NCBI GenBank assembly: GCA_963169255.1
Contig: CAUJEJ010000059.1
Coordinates: 1-50,403, forward strand
DNA length: 50,403 bases
Reading direction: 5' to 3'
Source of the DNA: Actinomycetota bacterium
GTDB lineage: Bacteria > Actinomycetota > Actinomycetes > S36-B12 > UBA10799
Position numbers and translations under genes: made by a program. A model generated the notes under the pieces. That model did no database searches. It worked only from the letters and a program-made list of their open reading frames with translations, and was not told the origin of the DNA. This document shows positions 41,695-49,435 of the stretch, in pieces. Numbering within the stretch: the stretch's first letter is position 1; each line of letters starts with the position of its first letter.

Positions 41695-41885
41695 CCGGCC
41701 ATCTTGCCTGATTGATCCCTCATCAGTCGCAACGGCGGAACCAGGCCCGAGTCAGAGAGCACGGCGATCGCGCGTTCCTCCTCGCGAACGAGGTGACCGT
41801 CCGCGGGCGGACCAAGTAACACACTCACCACACAGCCAGAGCAGGCAGACGGGCCAGCAACGCAACTTCCACAATCAATCAGCAT
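41691..41885 (-). CDS. Small cysteine-containing protein, unknown
   Basis: A 64-residue protein beginning MLIDCGSCVAGPSACSGCVVSVLLG, with two CxxC pairs that could bind a metal, followed by a Glu/Arg-rich helix and a basic C-terminus. The ATG at 41885 has a near-perfect gaggagg upstream; the ten extra residues in the track ORF are not needed. Its stop overlaps the pimB' start. A conserved small protein occupies the same position in other actinomycetes (possibly Rv2189c-like). Function unknown. Confidence 0.75.
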   Translation of the reverse strand: MLIDCGSCVAGPSACSGCVVSVLLGPPADGHLVREEERAIAVLSDSGLVPPLRLMRDQSGKMAG

Positions 41886-41927
41886 GGTTCCTCCTCGTTC
41901 AGTTCGCTCTTGCATCTCGTGAGGAAC

Positions 41928-43115
41928 CTAGGAGGGGGGTCTGACAACGCCGCTGGCAATCAAACGTTCGAGTTGTTCCGGAGTGACGCCGATCTCGGCA
42001 AGCACCAAAGATGTGTGTTCACCTAATCCGGGGGCTCGCTCGCTGTTGTCGGTTCGCTGTTCCCAGGGAATTACCCGAAACGCGGACACGCGCTGACCAT
42101 CGCTGAACTCCGCCAGAGTCACGGCACCGCGCTGCCGGGGTTGTGCTTCCGCGAGTGCGTCAGTCACGGACAAGGCCGGGCCGACACAGGTGTCCTCACC
42201 CGCGAGCAGGTCCAACCAATACTGCCTAGGCCGAGACTCAAAGATCGCCGCCAACTCGTCCCGCAATTCCCCTTGACCAGCGACGTCGTATTGGCGCGCC
42301 GTCAGGTCCGGGCGGCCGATGAGCTCACACATTCGTGCAAAGAACTTCGGCTCGAGTCCAGCAACAGTGATGCACTCACCATCCGCCGTCTCGTAAATCG
42401 AGTAGCACGCGATTGCTCCAGTGAGGTAGTCCGGCACCGGAGGCGACTGCCCAGTCCCTGCCACCGTGGCGTTCTGCAGCGCCAGCAGGGATGCCGCGGT
42501 TTCATTCATCGCGATATCTGCCCGATATGGCACTCCATCGCGAGTCGCGACGCGCAATCCCGCCAACACTGCAACAGCGGCGTGCAACCCCGCCGAGAGG
42601 TCTGCGTTCTGAAGACGCGGCATCGCGGCCTTGCCATCAAGGTCACGTGCCAGCCCGAGTAGACCGGCGTACCCCACCGAATTGAGGTCATGCGCGGGCC
42701 GGTGCCGGTACTCCCCCGTCTGACCAAACGCAGTGATCGAAACATGGACCAAACTCGGGTTCGCCTCCAGGAGTTCAGCGCTGCCCAATCCAAGCCGATC
42801 GAGCACCCCAGGCCGGAACGAATCAACCAAGACGTGGGCCTCGGAGATGAGTCGCAGCAGCAACTGTTGGCCACGCGAATCTTTGAGGTTTACTGAGATC
42901 GACTGCTTGCCCCGGTTGAGCATGAGGTGCCCGGCGCTCTCCGGGTTGCCCTCGAACTTGAGCATGTCGCGAATTCCGTCGCCGCCGCCCGTGTCTTCGA
43001 CCTTGATGACGGTCGCGCCGAGCGCGCTGAGTAGCAGTGTCCCGTAGCTACCGGGAAACAACCGCGACAGATCAATGACAGTGACACCAGAGAGTGGAAG
43101 CTCTCCGTTGGTCAT
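41928..43115 (-). CDS. CaiB/BaiF family CoA-transferase (alpha-methylacyl-CoA racemase-like)
   Basis: A 395-residue class III CoA-transferase family protein. It shows GVTVIDLSRLFPGSYGTLLLSALGATVIKVE, DGIRDMLKFEGNP, LNRGKQSISVNLKDSRG, VDSFRPGVLDRLGLG and the catalytic-region HDLNSVGYAGLL, whose Asp resembles the racemase/CoA-transferase catalytic aspartate. The lack of a very long insert and the HDLN sequence fit the racemase-like group acting on branched acyl-CoAs. I start at the ATG at 43115, which overlaps the zinc-ribbon gene stop (ATGA); the track start at 43169 adds 18 residues. It sits between trpD and pimB' without an obvious pathway link. Confidence 0.85.
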   Translation of the reverse strand: MTNGELPLSGVTVIDLSRLFPGSYGTLLLSALGATVIKVEDTGGGDGIRDMLKFEGNPESAGHLMLNRGKQSISVNLKDSRGQQLLLRLISEAHVLVDSFRPGVLDRLGLGSAELLEANPSLVHVSITAFGQTGEYRHRPAHDLNSVGYAGLLGLARDLDGKAAMPRLQNADLSAGLHAAVAVLAGLRVATRDGVPYRADIAMNETAASLLALQNATVAGTGQSPPVPDYLTGAIACYSIYETADGECITVAGLEPKFFARMCELIGRPDLTARQYDVAGQGELRDELAAIFESRPRQYWLDLLAGEDTCVGPALSVTDALAEAQPRQRGAVTLAEFSDGQRVSAFRVIPWEQRTDNSERAPGLGEHTSLVLAEIGVTPEQLERLIASGVVRPPS

Positions 43116-43342
43116 GCCCCAGCCTTTGGAACAGTCACCACTTCTTCGCCAGAACCGCACCAACGGCACGTCACAAACTCAACGATCTCGCTGAGGACGG
43201 TCACCTCTTCGATTTCTGGTTCACCGGCGAGGTCTGCATGCCAGTACTCCCGCGTGCGCACCGTCCGCTGCACATCGAAGCGCGTCAAGTTTCCACAGCG
43301 AGTACAACGCCAGCGCGTTGCAGAATCAGGTAGTTGGACCAC
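43112..43342 (-). CDS. Small zinc-ribbon-like protein, unknown
   Basis: A 76-residue protein with two CxxC knuckles, WRCTRCGNLTRFDV near the start and TCRWCGSG near the end, separated by about 40 residues, as in zinc ribbons. I start at GTG 43342, just after the trpD stop; the longer track ORF would overlap trpD by 150 bases. Its stop overlaps the CoA-transferase start. No ribosome binding site is evident, so translation may depend on coupling with trpD. Function unknown. Confidence 0.7.
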   Translation of the reverse strand: MVQLPDSATRWRCTRCGNLTRFDVQRTVRTREYWHADLAGEPEIEEVTVLSEIVEFVTCRWCGSGEEVVTVPKAGA

Positions 43343-43346
43343 AGGA

Positions 43347-44417
43347 CTATCTTGCCGCTTCGCTGCTGACGGCCGCCCACCGGTCCAACAGGTCGCTGAC
43401 CGCACCCGAGTCAATCGCCCCTTCGGCCCGTGGCATCGCCGCGCAAACGCGGGCCGTGATGTCACCAGAAGGATGGATGCCATTGGCCGCATCCCACGTC
43501 ACCAGCGCAGCGGCGGTGTTCAGCACAACTGCATCTCGGACGGCTTTGAGAGGGCCATCGATGTTCCCAGCAAACACCTCGCGAGCAATCTTCGCGTTTA
43601 GCTCCGCAGATCCGCCTTGCAGTTCGCTCGCGCGCCCTTCGGAGACACCGGTTCTCGCGAGCGAAATGCTGTCAAGGCAGACAGCACGTTCTCGCGTGGC
43701 GTCCCACACCTCCGTATCGGAGAAGATGGTCACTTCGTCAAGACCATCGGCACCTCGGACAACCAGAGCGTTAGTTCCTCGCGCTGCAAGCACGTCTGCC
43801 ATCACGGGAGCAAGCCGCAAGTTCGCGCAACCAATCATCGCGGCAGAAGGACGGGCCGGGTTCGCCAACGGGCCCAGGATGTTGAAAACAGTGGGAACAC
43901 CGATCTCCTTCCGGGTAGGACCGGCAAAACGCATTGCCGGATGAAACACCGGCGCGAACGCAAATCCGATGCCGACTTCCTCGACACACCGCTCGACTCC
44001 CGGTCCGGGAAGTTCGATGACGACGCCAAGCTCCGTTAAGACATCAGCTGAGCCGCATTTGGAGCTTGCAGCTCGATTTCCATGCTTCACGACTCTGGCG
44101 CCCGCGGCAGCCGCGACTAAAGCTGACATCGTGGAGATATTCACGGTCTGCGCCATGTCGCCGCCAGTGCCGACCACGTCGAGGGCTGGCCCTTCGATCG
44201 TCAGCGGTTCCGCCACCGCGAGCATCGCGTCGACAAAACCGGCAACTTCGGCTGCGGTTTCGCCCTTCGCGCGCAGTGCGACAACAAACCCGGCGATCTG
44301 AGACCCCGTTGCCTCGCCAGACATGATCTGGGCCATCGCCCAAGCAGTTTCACTCTCGCTGAGGTTCTCTTTGGCTATAAGCGCGTTGATGAGTTCTGGC
44401 CAGGCGTGACGATTCAT
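43347..44417 (-). CDS. trpD: Anthranilate phosphoribosyltransferase
   Basis: A 356-residue enzyme of tryptophan synthesis that joins anthranilate to phosphoribosyl pyrophosphate. Motifs are DVVGTGGDMAQTVNIST (GTGGD at 83-87) and KHGNRAASSKCGSADVLTELG (111-131), which bind PRPP and anthranilate, and FAPVFHPAMRF. Length is normal. Other trp genes are not adjacent, as in the M. tuberculosis locus where trpD stands by ctaE. It overlaps the upstream receiver-like gene by four bases (ATGA). Confidence 0.95.
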   Translation of the reverse strand: MNRHAWPELINALIAKENLSESETAWAMAQIMSGEATGSQIAGFVVALRAKGETAAEVAGFVDAMLAVAEPLTIEGPALDVVGTGGDMAQTVNISTMSALVAAAAGARVVKHGNRAASSKCGSADVLTELGVVIELPGPGVERCVEEVGIGFAFAPVFHPAMRFAGPTRKEIGVPTVFNILGPLANPARPSAAMIGCANLRLAPVMADVLAARGTNALVVRGADGLDEVTIFSDTEVWDATRERAVCLDSISLARTGVSEGRASELQGGSAELNAKIAREVFAGNIDGPLKAVRDAVVLNTAAALVTWDAANGIHPSGDITARVCAAMPRAEGAIDSGAVSDLLDRWAAVSSEAAR

Positions 44418-44845
44418 GCGGTGACGGTAGTACTACCTGCCACTCGCTGACGCAGCAGCGCCGCAACAGACTCCGCAAGCACCAGCGGATCGAGCGGGTG
44501 AGAAACCACCGCATCGGCTCGCGACCAGGTTGCCAGCCACGCATCTTGCGGACGCCCAATGAGCACCATGAGTGGCGGGCACTTGTGGATTTCATCGCGC
44601 ATTTGTCGGGCAATTCCCATGCCACCGGAAGGGACAGCTTCACCGTCGAGGATCGCTAGGTCGATTCCCCCGGCGTCCATGTGCTTGATGACAGCCGGCT
44701 CCGTGGCGCACTCGATGTACTCAAGCTGGGGCAGTTCTGGCGCCGGACGGCGACCTAGTGCGGTCGTTACGGACCTGCGCGTCAAGGAATTGCTGCTGTA
44801 GACCAAAACCTTGAGGCTGCCGTGTGCCGTGGAACTGGCGCTCAT
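44414..44845 (-). CDS. Atypical receiver-domain protein coupled to trpD
   Basis: A 143-residue single-domain protein with the alternating strand/helix pattern of a response regulator receiver (LKVLVYSSNSLTRRSVTTAL, IDLAILDGEA, PPLMVLIGRPQ, ADAVVSHPLDPLVLAESVAALL). The phospho-acceptor position is D67, but the N-terminal acidic pair is replaced by serines/asparagine and the conserved lysine region reads SHPLDP, so normal phosphorylation is doubtful. There is no output domain. The ATG at 44845 has aggag upstream; the track ORF start is upstream without support. Its stop overlaps trpD. Possibly a protein-interaction switch. Confidence 0.75.
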   Translation of the reverse strand: MSASSTAHGSLKVLVYSSNSLTRRSVTTALGRRPAPELPQLEYIECATEPAVIKHMDAGGIDLAILDGEAVPSGGMGIARQMRDEIHKCPPLMVLIGRPQDAWLATWSRADAVVSHPLDPLVLAESVAALLRQRVAGSTTVTA

Positions 44846-45028
44846 GACTGCTCCTAGCGATGTTCGAATGCGGAAGTCGGTGCCTGTCGAGCCGATGCTA
44901 CTGCGCTTAGACAAGATGTTGCCGCGCTTACTCGCCCGGAAACGGGCATTCGAACCATCAAACAACAATCAACAGAATTTTCGTTGCATCGGGGGGTCGG
45001 AGTGCTTGACCATCCAATACCTGGCAAG

Positions 45029-45640
45029 ATGCGCGCCGTGGCGACTGTTACTGCACAACCGACCCGTCCCAGGGCTCCCGTGAACCGTCCGAACGTCGTG
45101 GCGATCGGAACGATCGTCTGGCTTGCCAGTGAATTGATGTTCTTCGCGGCACTTTTCGCGATGTACTTCACACTGCGTTCGGTCAATCCCGAGGTCTGGG
45201 CAGACCAAACGCAACTGTTGAACGTGCCGTTCGCGACGTTCAACACGACGATCCTCGTCCTCAGTTCTGTGACGTGCCAGCTCGGCGTGTTCGCAGCTGA
45301 GCGCGGTGATAAGGCCAAGCTTCAGATGTGGTTCATCATCACGTTCTTGATGGGCGCATTCTTCGTCGCTGGCCAGGTCAAGGAGTACACCGAACTCTTG
45401 ATGCAGGGCTTCACCATCTCTTCATCGCCCTACGGATCGGTCTTCTACTTGACGACTGGGTTCCACGCGCTACACGTCACCGGCGGTCTCGTCGCGTTCC
45501 TCTTTGTTCTCGCGCGGACCTACGTGACCAAGCGGTTCACCCACGAACAAGCAACGACAGCCATTGTCGTGTCGTACTACTGGCACTTCGTTGACGTTGT
45601 CTGGATTGCCTTGTTCGCCGTCATCTACATCCTGAAGTAG
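45029..45640 (+). CDS. ctaE: Cytochrome c oxidase subunit III
   Basis: A 203-residue membrane protein with five helices, the short actinobacterial form of subunit III of the aa3 oxidase. It shows [25 protein letters not shown], the [20 protein letters not shown] segment, and [20 protein letters not shown] at the end. It stabilizes the oxidase, which receives electrons from the bc1 complex encoded next. I start at the ATG at 45029; a GTG nine bases later is possible. The upstream region divergent from the receiver gene holds a gcccg-gaaa-cgggc hairpin (44934-44947). Confidence 0.93.
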   Translation: MRAVATVTAQPTRPRAPVNRPNVVAIGTIVWLASELMFFAALFAMYFTLRSVNPEVWADQTQLLNVPFATFNTTILVLSSVTCQLGVFAAERGDKAKLQMWFIITFLMGAFFVAGQVKEYTELLMQGFTISSSPYGSVFYLTTGFHALHVTGGLVAFLFVLARTYVTKRFTHEQATTAIVVSYYWHFVDVVWIALFAVIYILK

Positions 45641-45700
45641 ACCTATGTCTCACCATCTACCTCCCTCGTCCGGCCAATTGACAGAATTGGGGCACCAACG

Positions 45701-46498
45701 GTGAAGACCCTCGCAATGCGCCGCCGCCACCGCGCCGCAGCACCCATGCTGGTGCTGTTGACGCTGGCCCTCATAGGCGTGCTGTACGCCGCGGCAGGTT
45801 CAGCCACGTCTGCTCAAGCGAGCAGCGATGCTCGCGGAGCGAACGCCGAACTCATCAAGCAGGGCCAACAGCTCTTCGCTGAAGGCTGTTCAAGCTGCCA
45901 CGGACTCGGTGCTCAGGGCGGACCAGAAGCTCCGACCCTGATCGGTGTCGGTTCGGCCGCGGTTGACTTCCAGGTGTCCACCGGTCGTATGCCATTGGCT
46001 GCACCAGGTGCACAGGCACCTCAGAAGCCGGTCATTTACAACGATGAAGAGATCGCTGCGCTTGCTGCATTCGTTGCGTCCCTCGGCCCGGGCCCGCAGA
46101 TCCCGACCGATGAAGAAATCAACTATCAAGATGCCGACCTCGCTGAAGGTGGCGAACTATTCCGGACGAACTGTTCGCAATGCCACAACTTCACAGGTGA
46201 AGGTGGAGCGTTGTCCAATGGCGCATACGCACCCAACCTGATGAACGCGACTCCACGTCAGATCTACGAGGCAATGCTGACGGGCCCGGAGAACATGCCC
46301 GTATTCAGCAACGAAACACTTACGCCCGAGAACAAGCGGGCAATCATCAAGTACATCCAGCACATGGATGAGCAGCCTGACTACGGAGGCTGGGGCATTG
46401 GTTCCCTCGGGCCCGTGACTGAAGGTCTGTTCATCTGGGTCATCGGTATCGGTCTGATGATCGGTGCTGCGGTATGGATCGGGGCGCGAGTGCGATGA
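45701..46498 (+). CDS. qcrC: Diheme cytochrome c subunit of the bc1 complex
   Basis: A 265-residue protein with a signal/anchor helix (AAAPMLVLLTLALIGVLYAAAGS), two cytochrome c domains with heme sites CSSCH (63-67) and CSQCH (158-162), and a C-terminal membrane helix (GLFIWVIGIGLMIGAAVWIG). The fused diheme form passes electrons straight from bc1 to the aa3 oxidase in the actinobacterial III2-IV2 supercomplex, replacing a soluble cytochrome c. It starts at GTG 45701, 60 bases after ctaE, and overlaps qcrA (ATGA). Confidence 0.95.
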   Translation: MKTLAMRRRHRAAAPMLVLLTLALIGVLYAAAGSATSAQASSDARGANAELIKQGQQLFAEGCSSCHGLGAQGGPEAPTLIGVGSAAVDFQVSTGRMPLAAPGAQAPQKPVIYNDEEIAALAAFVASLGPGPQIPTDEEINYQDADLAEGGELFRTNCSQCHNFTGEGGALSNGAYAPNLMNATPRQIYEAMLTGPENMPVFSNETLTPENKRAIIKYIQHMDEQPDYGGWGIGSLGPVTEGLFIWVIGIGLMIGAAVWIGARVR

Positions 46499-47535
46499 GT
46501 GAACACAACACGTCAGACGTCGGTGTCGAGGGAGGCACCGTCGAACCGAATGGCGATGTCGCCCTTCCCGACCATCACCCGCGGCGCACTGACTTTGATC
46601 CACGCGCCGCAAAACGCGCCGAACGCCAAGTCACGTTCCTCTTCACGCTTTCAGCACTGTTCACGCTGTTGTTCGTGGTGGCGTACGTGCAGATTCCGAC
46701 CGACGCTGTCGTCCCGATTCCGTTCGTGGGCACCTGGAGCGCAAGCAACGCTGCCCTCGGTGTGACGTTCGGTCTTGCCGCATTCTTCATCGGCGCGGGA
46801 GTCATGCAGTGGGCGAAGAAGCTCATGAGCGACAAGGAAGTTGTCGCGATGCGCCACTCCCTCGCGTCGCCGCAAGAGTCGCGCGAAGAAGCCATCTCTG
46901 AATTCATGGATGGCGTCGACGACTCGGGATTTGCGACTCGTCGCGTCCTACGTCGTTCACTCCTCGGAGCGATGGCACTGTTCCCGATCCCATTGATCGT
47001 GATCCTGCGGGACCTCGGTCCGCTCCCAGGAGATTCGCTCTTCATCACAAACTGGGTGCCCGGAATGCGCGTCGTTCTCGACGTGACGGGCGCGCCAATT
47101 CGACCGTCCGACATCCCGGTCGGTGGAATCGTCTCCGCGATGCCTGCAAACCTTCCCGAAATCCAGCATCGAGATGGAAACCTCAATGCTCGCGCCAAGG
47201 ACGTTGTTCTCTTGGTTCGCATCAACCCCGATGAGATCCGATCGCAACAGGGCGGAACTCCTGAAGAACCGTGGGATTACGAAGGCGTGCTGTGCTTCTC
47301 GAAGATCTGCACCCACGTCGGATGCCCGATCGCTCTGTACGAACAGCGCACGCACCACCTGCTCTGCCCGTGTCACCAGTCAACGTTTGACTTGGCTGAC
47401 TCTGGCAACGTGGTCTTCGGTCCGGCGGCGCGCGAACTTCCACAACTGCCAATTCGGCTCGATGCCGAGGGTTACATCGTTGCCCGAGATTCCTTCCAAC
47501 AACCCGTTGGCCCTAGCTTCTGGGAGCGCGGATGA
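46495..47535 (+). CDS. qcrA: Rieske iron-sulfur subunit of the bc1 complex
   Basis: A 346-residue protein with three N-terminal membrane helices (about residues 45-65, 85-108 and 157-172), the actinobacterial arrangement, then the Rieske domain. The 2Fe-2S ligands lie in CTHVGCP (272-278) and CPCHQSTFD (291-299). The sequence between contains an inserted loop before the cluster-binding fold (INPDEIRSQQGG). I start at the ATG at 46495, overlapping the qcrC stop, rather than the longer ORF. Its end overlaps qcrB by four bases. Confidence 0.95.
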   Translation: MSEHNTSDVGVEGGTVEPNGDVALPDHHPRRTDFDPRAAKRAERQVTFLFTLSALFTLLFVVAYVQIPTDAVVPIPFVGTWSASNAALGVTFGLAAFFIGAGVMQWAKKLMSDKEVVAMRHSLASPQESREEAISEFMDGVDDSGFATRRVLRRSLLGAMALFPIPLIVILRDLGPLPGDSLFITNWVPGMRVVLDVTGAPIRPSDIPVGGIVSAMPANLPEIQHRDGNLNARAKDVVLLVRINPDEIRSQQGGTPEEPWDYEGVLCFSKICTHVGCPIALYEQRTHHLLCPCHQSTFDLADSGNVVFGPAARELPQLPIRLDAEGYIVARDSFQQPVGPSFWERG

Positions 47536-49253
47536 GCGTCATGAACAAGCTCGGCGAACAAGCTGAGTTCCTCGACGACCGGCTCACAGTCGCTAACTGG
47601 GGCAAGCGCAACCTTCGGAAGGTGTTTCCGGAGCACTGGACGTTCATGTTCGGTGAGATGGCGCTGTACAGCTTCATCATCGTGCTGCTCTCAGGTATCT
47701 ACCTGACGCTGTGGTTCAAGCCCTCGATGAACGAAGTGGTCTACAACGGCACGTACACGCCCCTCAACGGCATTGAAATGTCCGAGGCCTACAAGTCCAC
47801 GCTAGACATCTCCTTCGATGTCCGCGGCGGCCTCCTGATGCGCCAGATCCACCACTGGGGAGCGATGCTCTTCATCGCCTCCATGACGATCCACATGATG
47901 CGCGTGTTCTTCACCGGTGCATTCCGGAAGCCGCGCGAAATCAACTGGACCATCGGCGTCTTGCTCTTGACGATGGGCTTCGTTGAAGGCTTCGCTGGGT
48001 ACTCACTCCCCGACGACCTGCTTTCAGGAACGGGTCTGCGGATCGCTGAGGGCATCATGCTCTCGATTCCGGTGGTCGGAACCTACATTTCGTTCTTCGC
48101 GTTCGGTGGTGAGTTCCCCGGCGACGAGTTCATCTCGAGGCTGTACGGCATCCACATCCTGTTGATCCCTGGCATCATCCTCGGACTCATCACGGCCCAC
48201 ATGCTCATCGTCTGGTACCAGAAGCACACGCAGTACCCAGGCAAGGGCAAGACCAACGACAACGTCGTTGGCTACCCGTTCATGCCGGTGTACATGGCCA
48301 AGGCTGGCGGCTTCTTCTTCATCGTGTTCGGCATCACCGTGTTCCTCAGCGGCGTCGCCACGATCAACCCGATTTGGTCATACGGGCCTTACATGCCCGA
48401 TCAGATCACCGCCGGTTCTCAGCCTGACTGGTATATGGGTTGGCTTGAAGGCGCACTCAGAGCGATGCCCAACTGGGAGACCGTGATAGCTGGGCACACC
48501 ATCAGCTGGAACGTCTTCATCCCAGGTGCAATCGTTCTCGGTGTCATCATCCAGTTGATGATTATCTACCCGTGGCTTGAAGCGAAGGTCACTGGCGACA
48601 AGCGCGAACATCACCTGCTTGATCGTCCGCGCAACGCACCAACTCGCACCGCGATCGGCGCCATGTCACTCAGCTTTTACATGCTGTTGTTGATCGGCGG
48701 TGGAAACGATGTCATCGGTACTCAGTTCGACATCTCAATCAACGCGATCACCTGGTTCATTCGCATCGGCATCATCGTCATTCCGCCGATTGTCTTCGTG
48801 ATCACCAAGCGGATCTGCCTGAGCCTGCAGCGCGCAGACCGCGAGAAGTTGATGCACGGACGCGAAACCGGAACCATCATGCGACTTCCACATGGTGAGT
48901 TCATCGAAGTCCATGCTCCACTCTCGGAGAACGAGAAGGCTGTGATCCTGTCGAAGACGGACATCACTCCCCTCCCCTGGCCCGAGAAGACGGACGCCGA
49001 TGGCGTGCGCGACCCGAGCTACAAGAAGGATCACCGCTGGGCGCGACTCTCACACTGGTGGTACACCGACAACATTGCGAAGCCAACCGCGGCAGAGCTG
49101 GCGACGGCGGAGGAACACATCCGCCACAGCGCGGCAGAGGGTGCTCCGATCATCGCTCACCGGGCATCGCTCGAGCCCGAAGGCGGAGTGCTTCACGATC
49201 CTGCAGCCGCCGCTGCAGAGGCTGAAGAAGGCAAAGAGCCAGTCGGCAAGTAG
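47532..49253 (+). CDS. qcrB: Cytochrome b subunit of the bc1 complex
   Basis: A 573-residue membrane protein, the quinol-oxidizing core. N-terminal helices carry heme-ligand histidines in RQIHHWGAMLFIASMTIHMMRVFF and in IHILLIPGIILGLITAHMLIVW; the Qo-site region and TAGSQPDWYMGWLEGALRAMPNWE are present. The protein has the extended C-terminal cytosolic tail typical of actinobacteria (about residues 430-573, acidic and Ala-rich at the end). QcrB is the target of Q203-type inhibitors in mycobacteria. It closes the ctaE-qcrCAB operon. Confidence 0.96.
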   Translation: MSVMNKLGEQAEFLDDRLTVANWGKRNLRKVFPEHWTFMFGEMALYSFIIVLLSGIYLTLWFKPSMNEVVYNGTYTPLNGIEMSEAYKSTLDISFDVRGGLLMRQIHHWGAMLFIASMTIHMMRVFFTGAFRKPREINWTIGVLLLTMGFVEGFAGYSLPDDLLSGTGLRIAEGIMLSIPVVGTYISFFAFGGEFPGDEFISRLYGIHILLIPGIILGLITAHMLIVWYQKHTQYPGKGKTNDNVVGYPFMPVYMAKAGGFFFIVFGITVFLSGVATINPIWSYGPYMPDQITAGSQPDWYMGWLEGALRAMPNWETVIAGHTISWNVFIPGAIVLGVIIQLMIIYPWLEAKVTGDKREHHLLDRPRNAPTRTAIGAMSLSFYMLLLIGGGNDVIGTQFDISINAITWFIRIGIIVIPPIVFVITKRICLSLQRADREKLMHGRETGTIMRLPHGEFIEVHAPLSENEKAVILSKTDITPLPWPEKTDADGVRDPSYKKDHRWARLSHWWYTDNIAKPTAAELATAEEHIRHSAAEGAPIIAHRASLEPEGGVLHDPAAAAAEAEEGKEPVGK

Positions 49254-49266
49254 CAACGAACGTTGC

Positions 49267-49312
49267 AAGTGAGAGAGGGCCATCCAGGCAACTGGGTGGC
49301 CCTCTCTCACTT
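49267..49312 (+). terminator. Strong intrinsic terminator of the ctaE-qcrCAB operon
   Basis: aagtgagagagggcca (49267-49282) pairs perfectly with tggccctctctcactt (49297-49312); three further pairs, one G-U, extend the stem to 19 bp with an 8-nt loop. It starts 14 bases after the qcrB stop and is followed by tgtgcctt. Confidence 0.85.
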
Positions 49313-49435
49313 TGTGCCTTCGGGCTTCACCGTCTGTGACGGGCGCGGGCATTGTGGACACAAGGAAGACAGCCCCGTGGATCAGTGAGAGCATGGGGAT
49401 TCGTTCCGCCGTTGTCTTGTAGTTAGGTCCGTTCA

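Noticed and set aside
44934-44947. gcccg-gaaa-cgggc hairpin upstream of ctaE
   Set aside because: A 5-bp stem is common by chance at this GC content, and no riboswitch or terminator context supports it.
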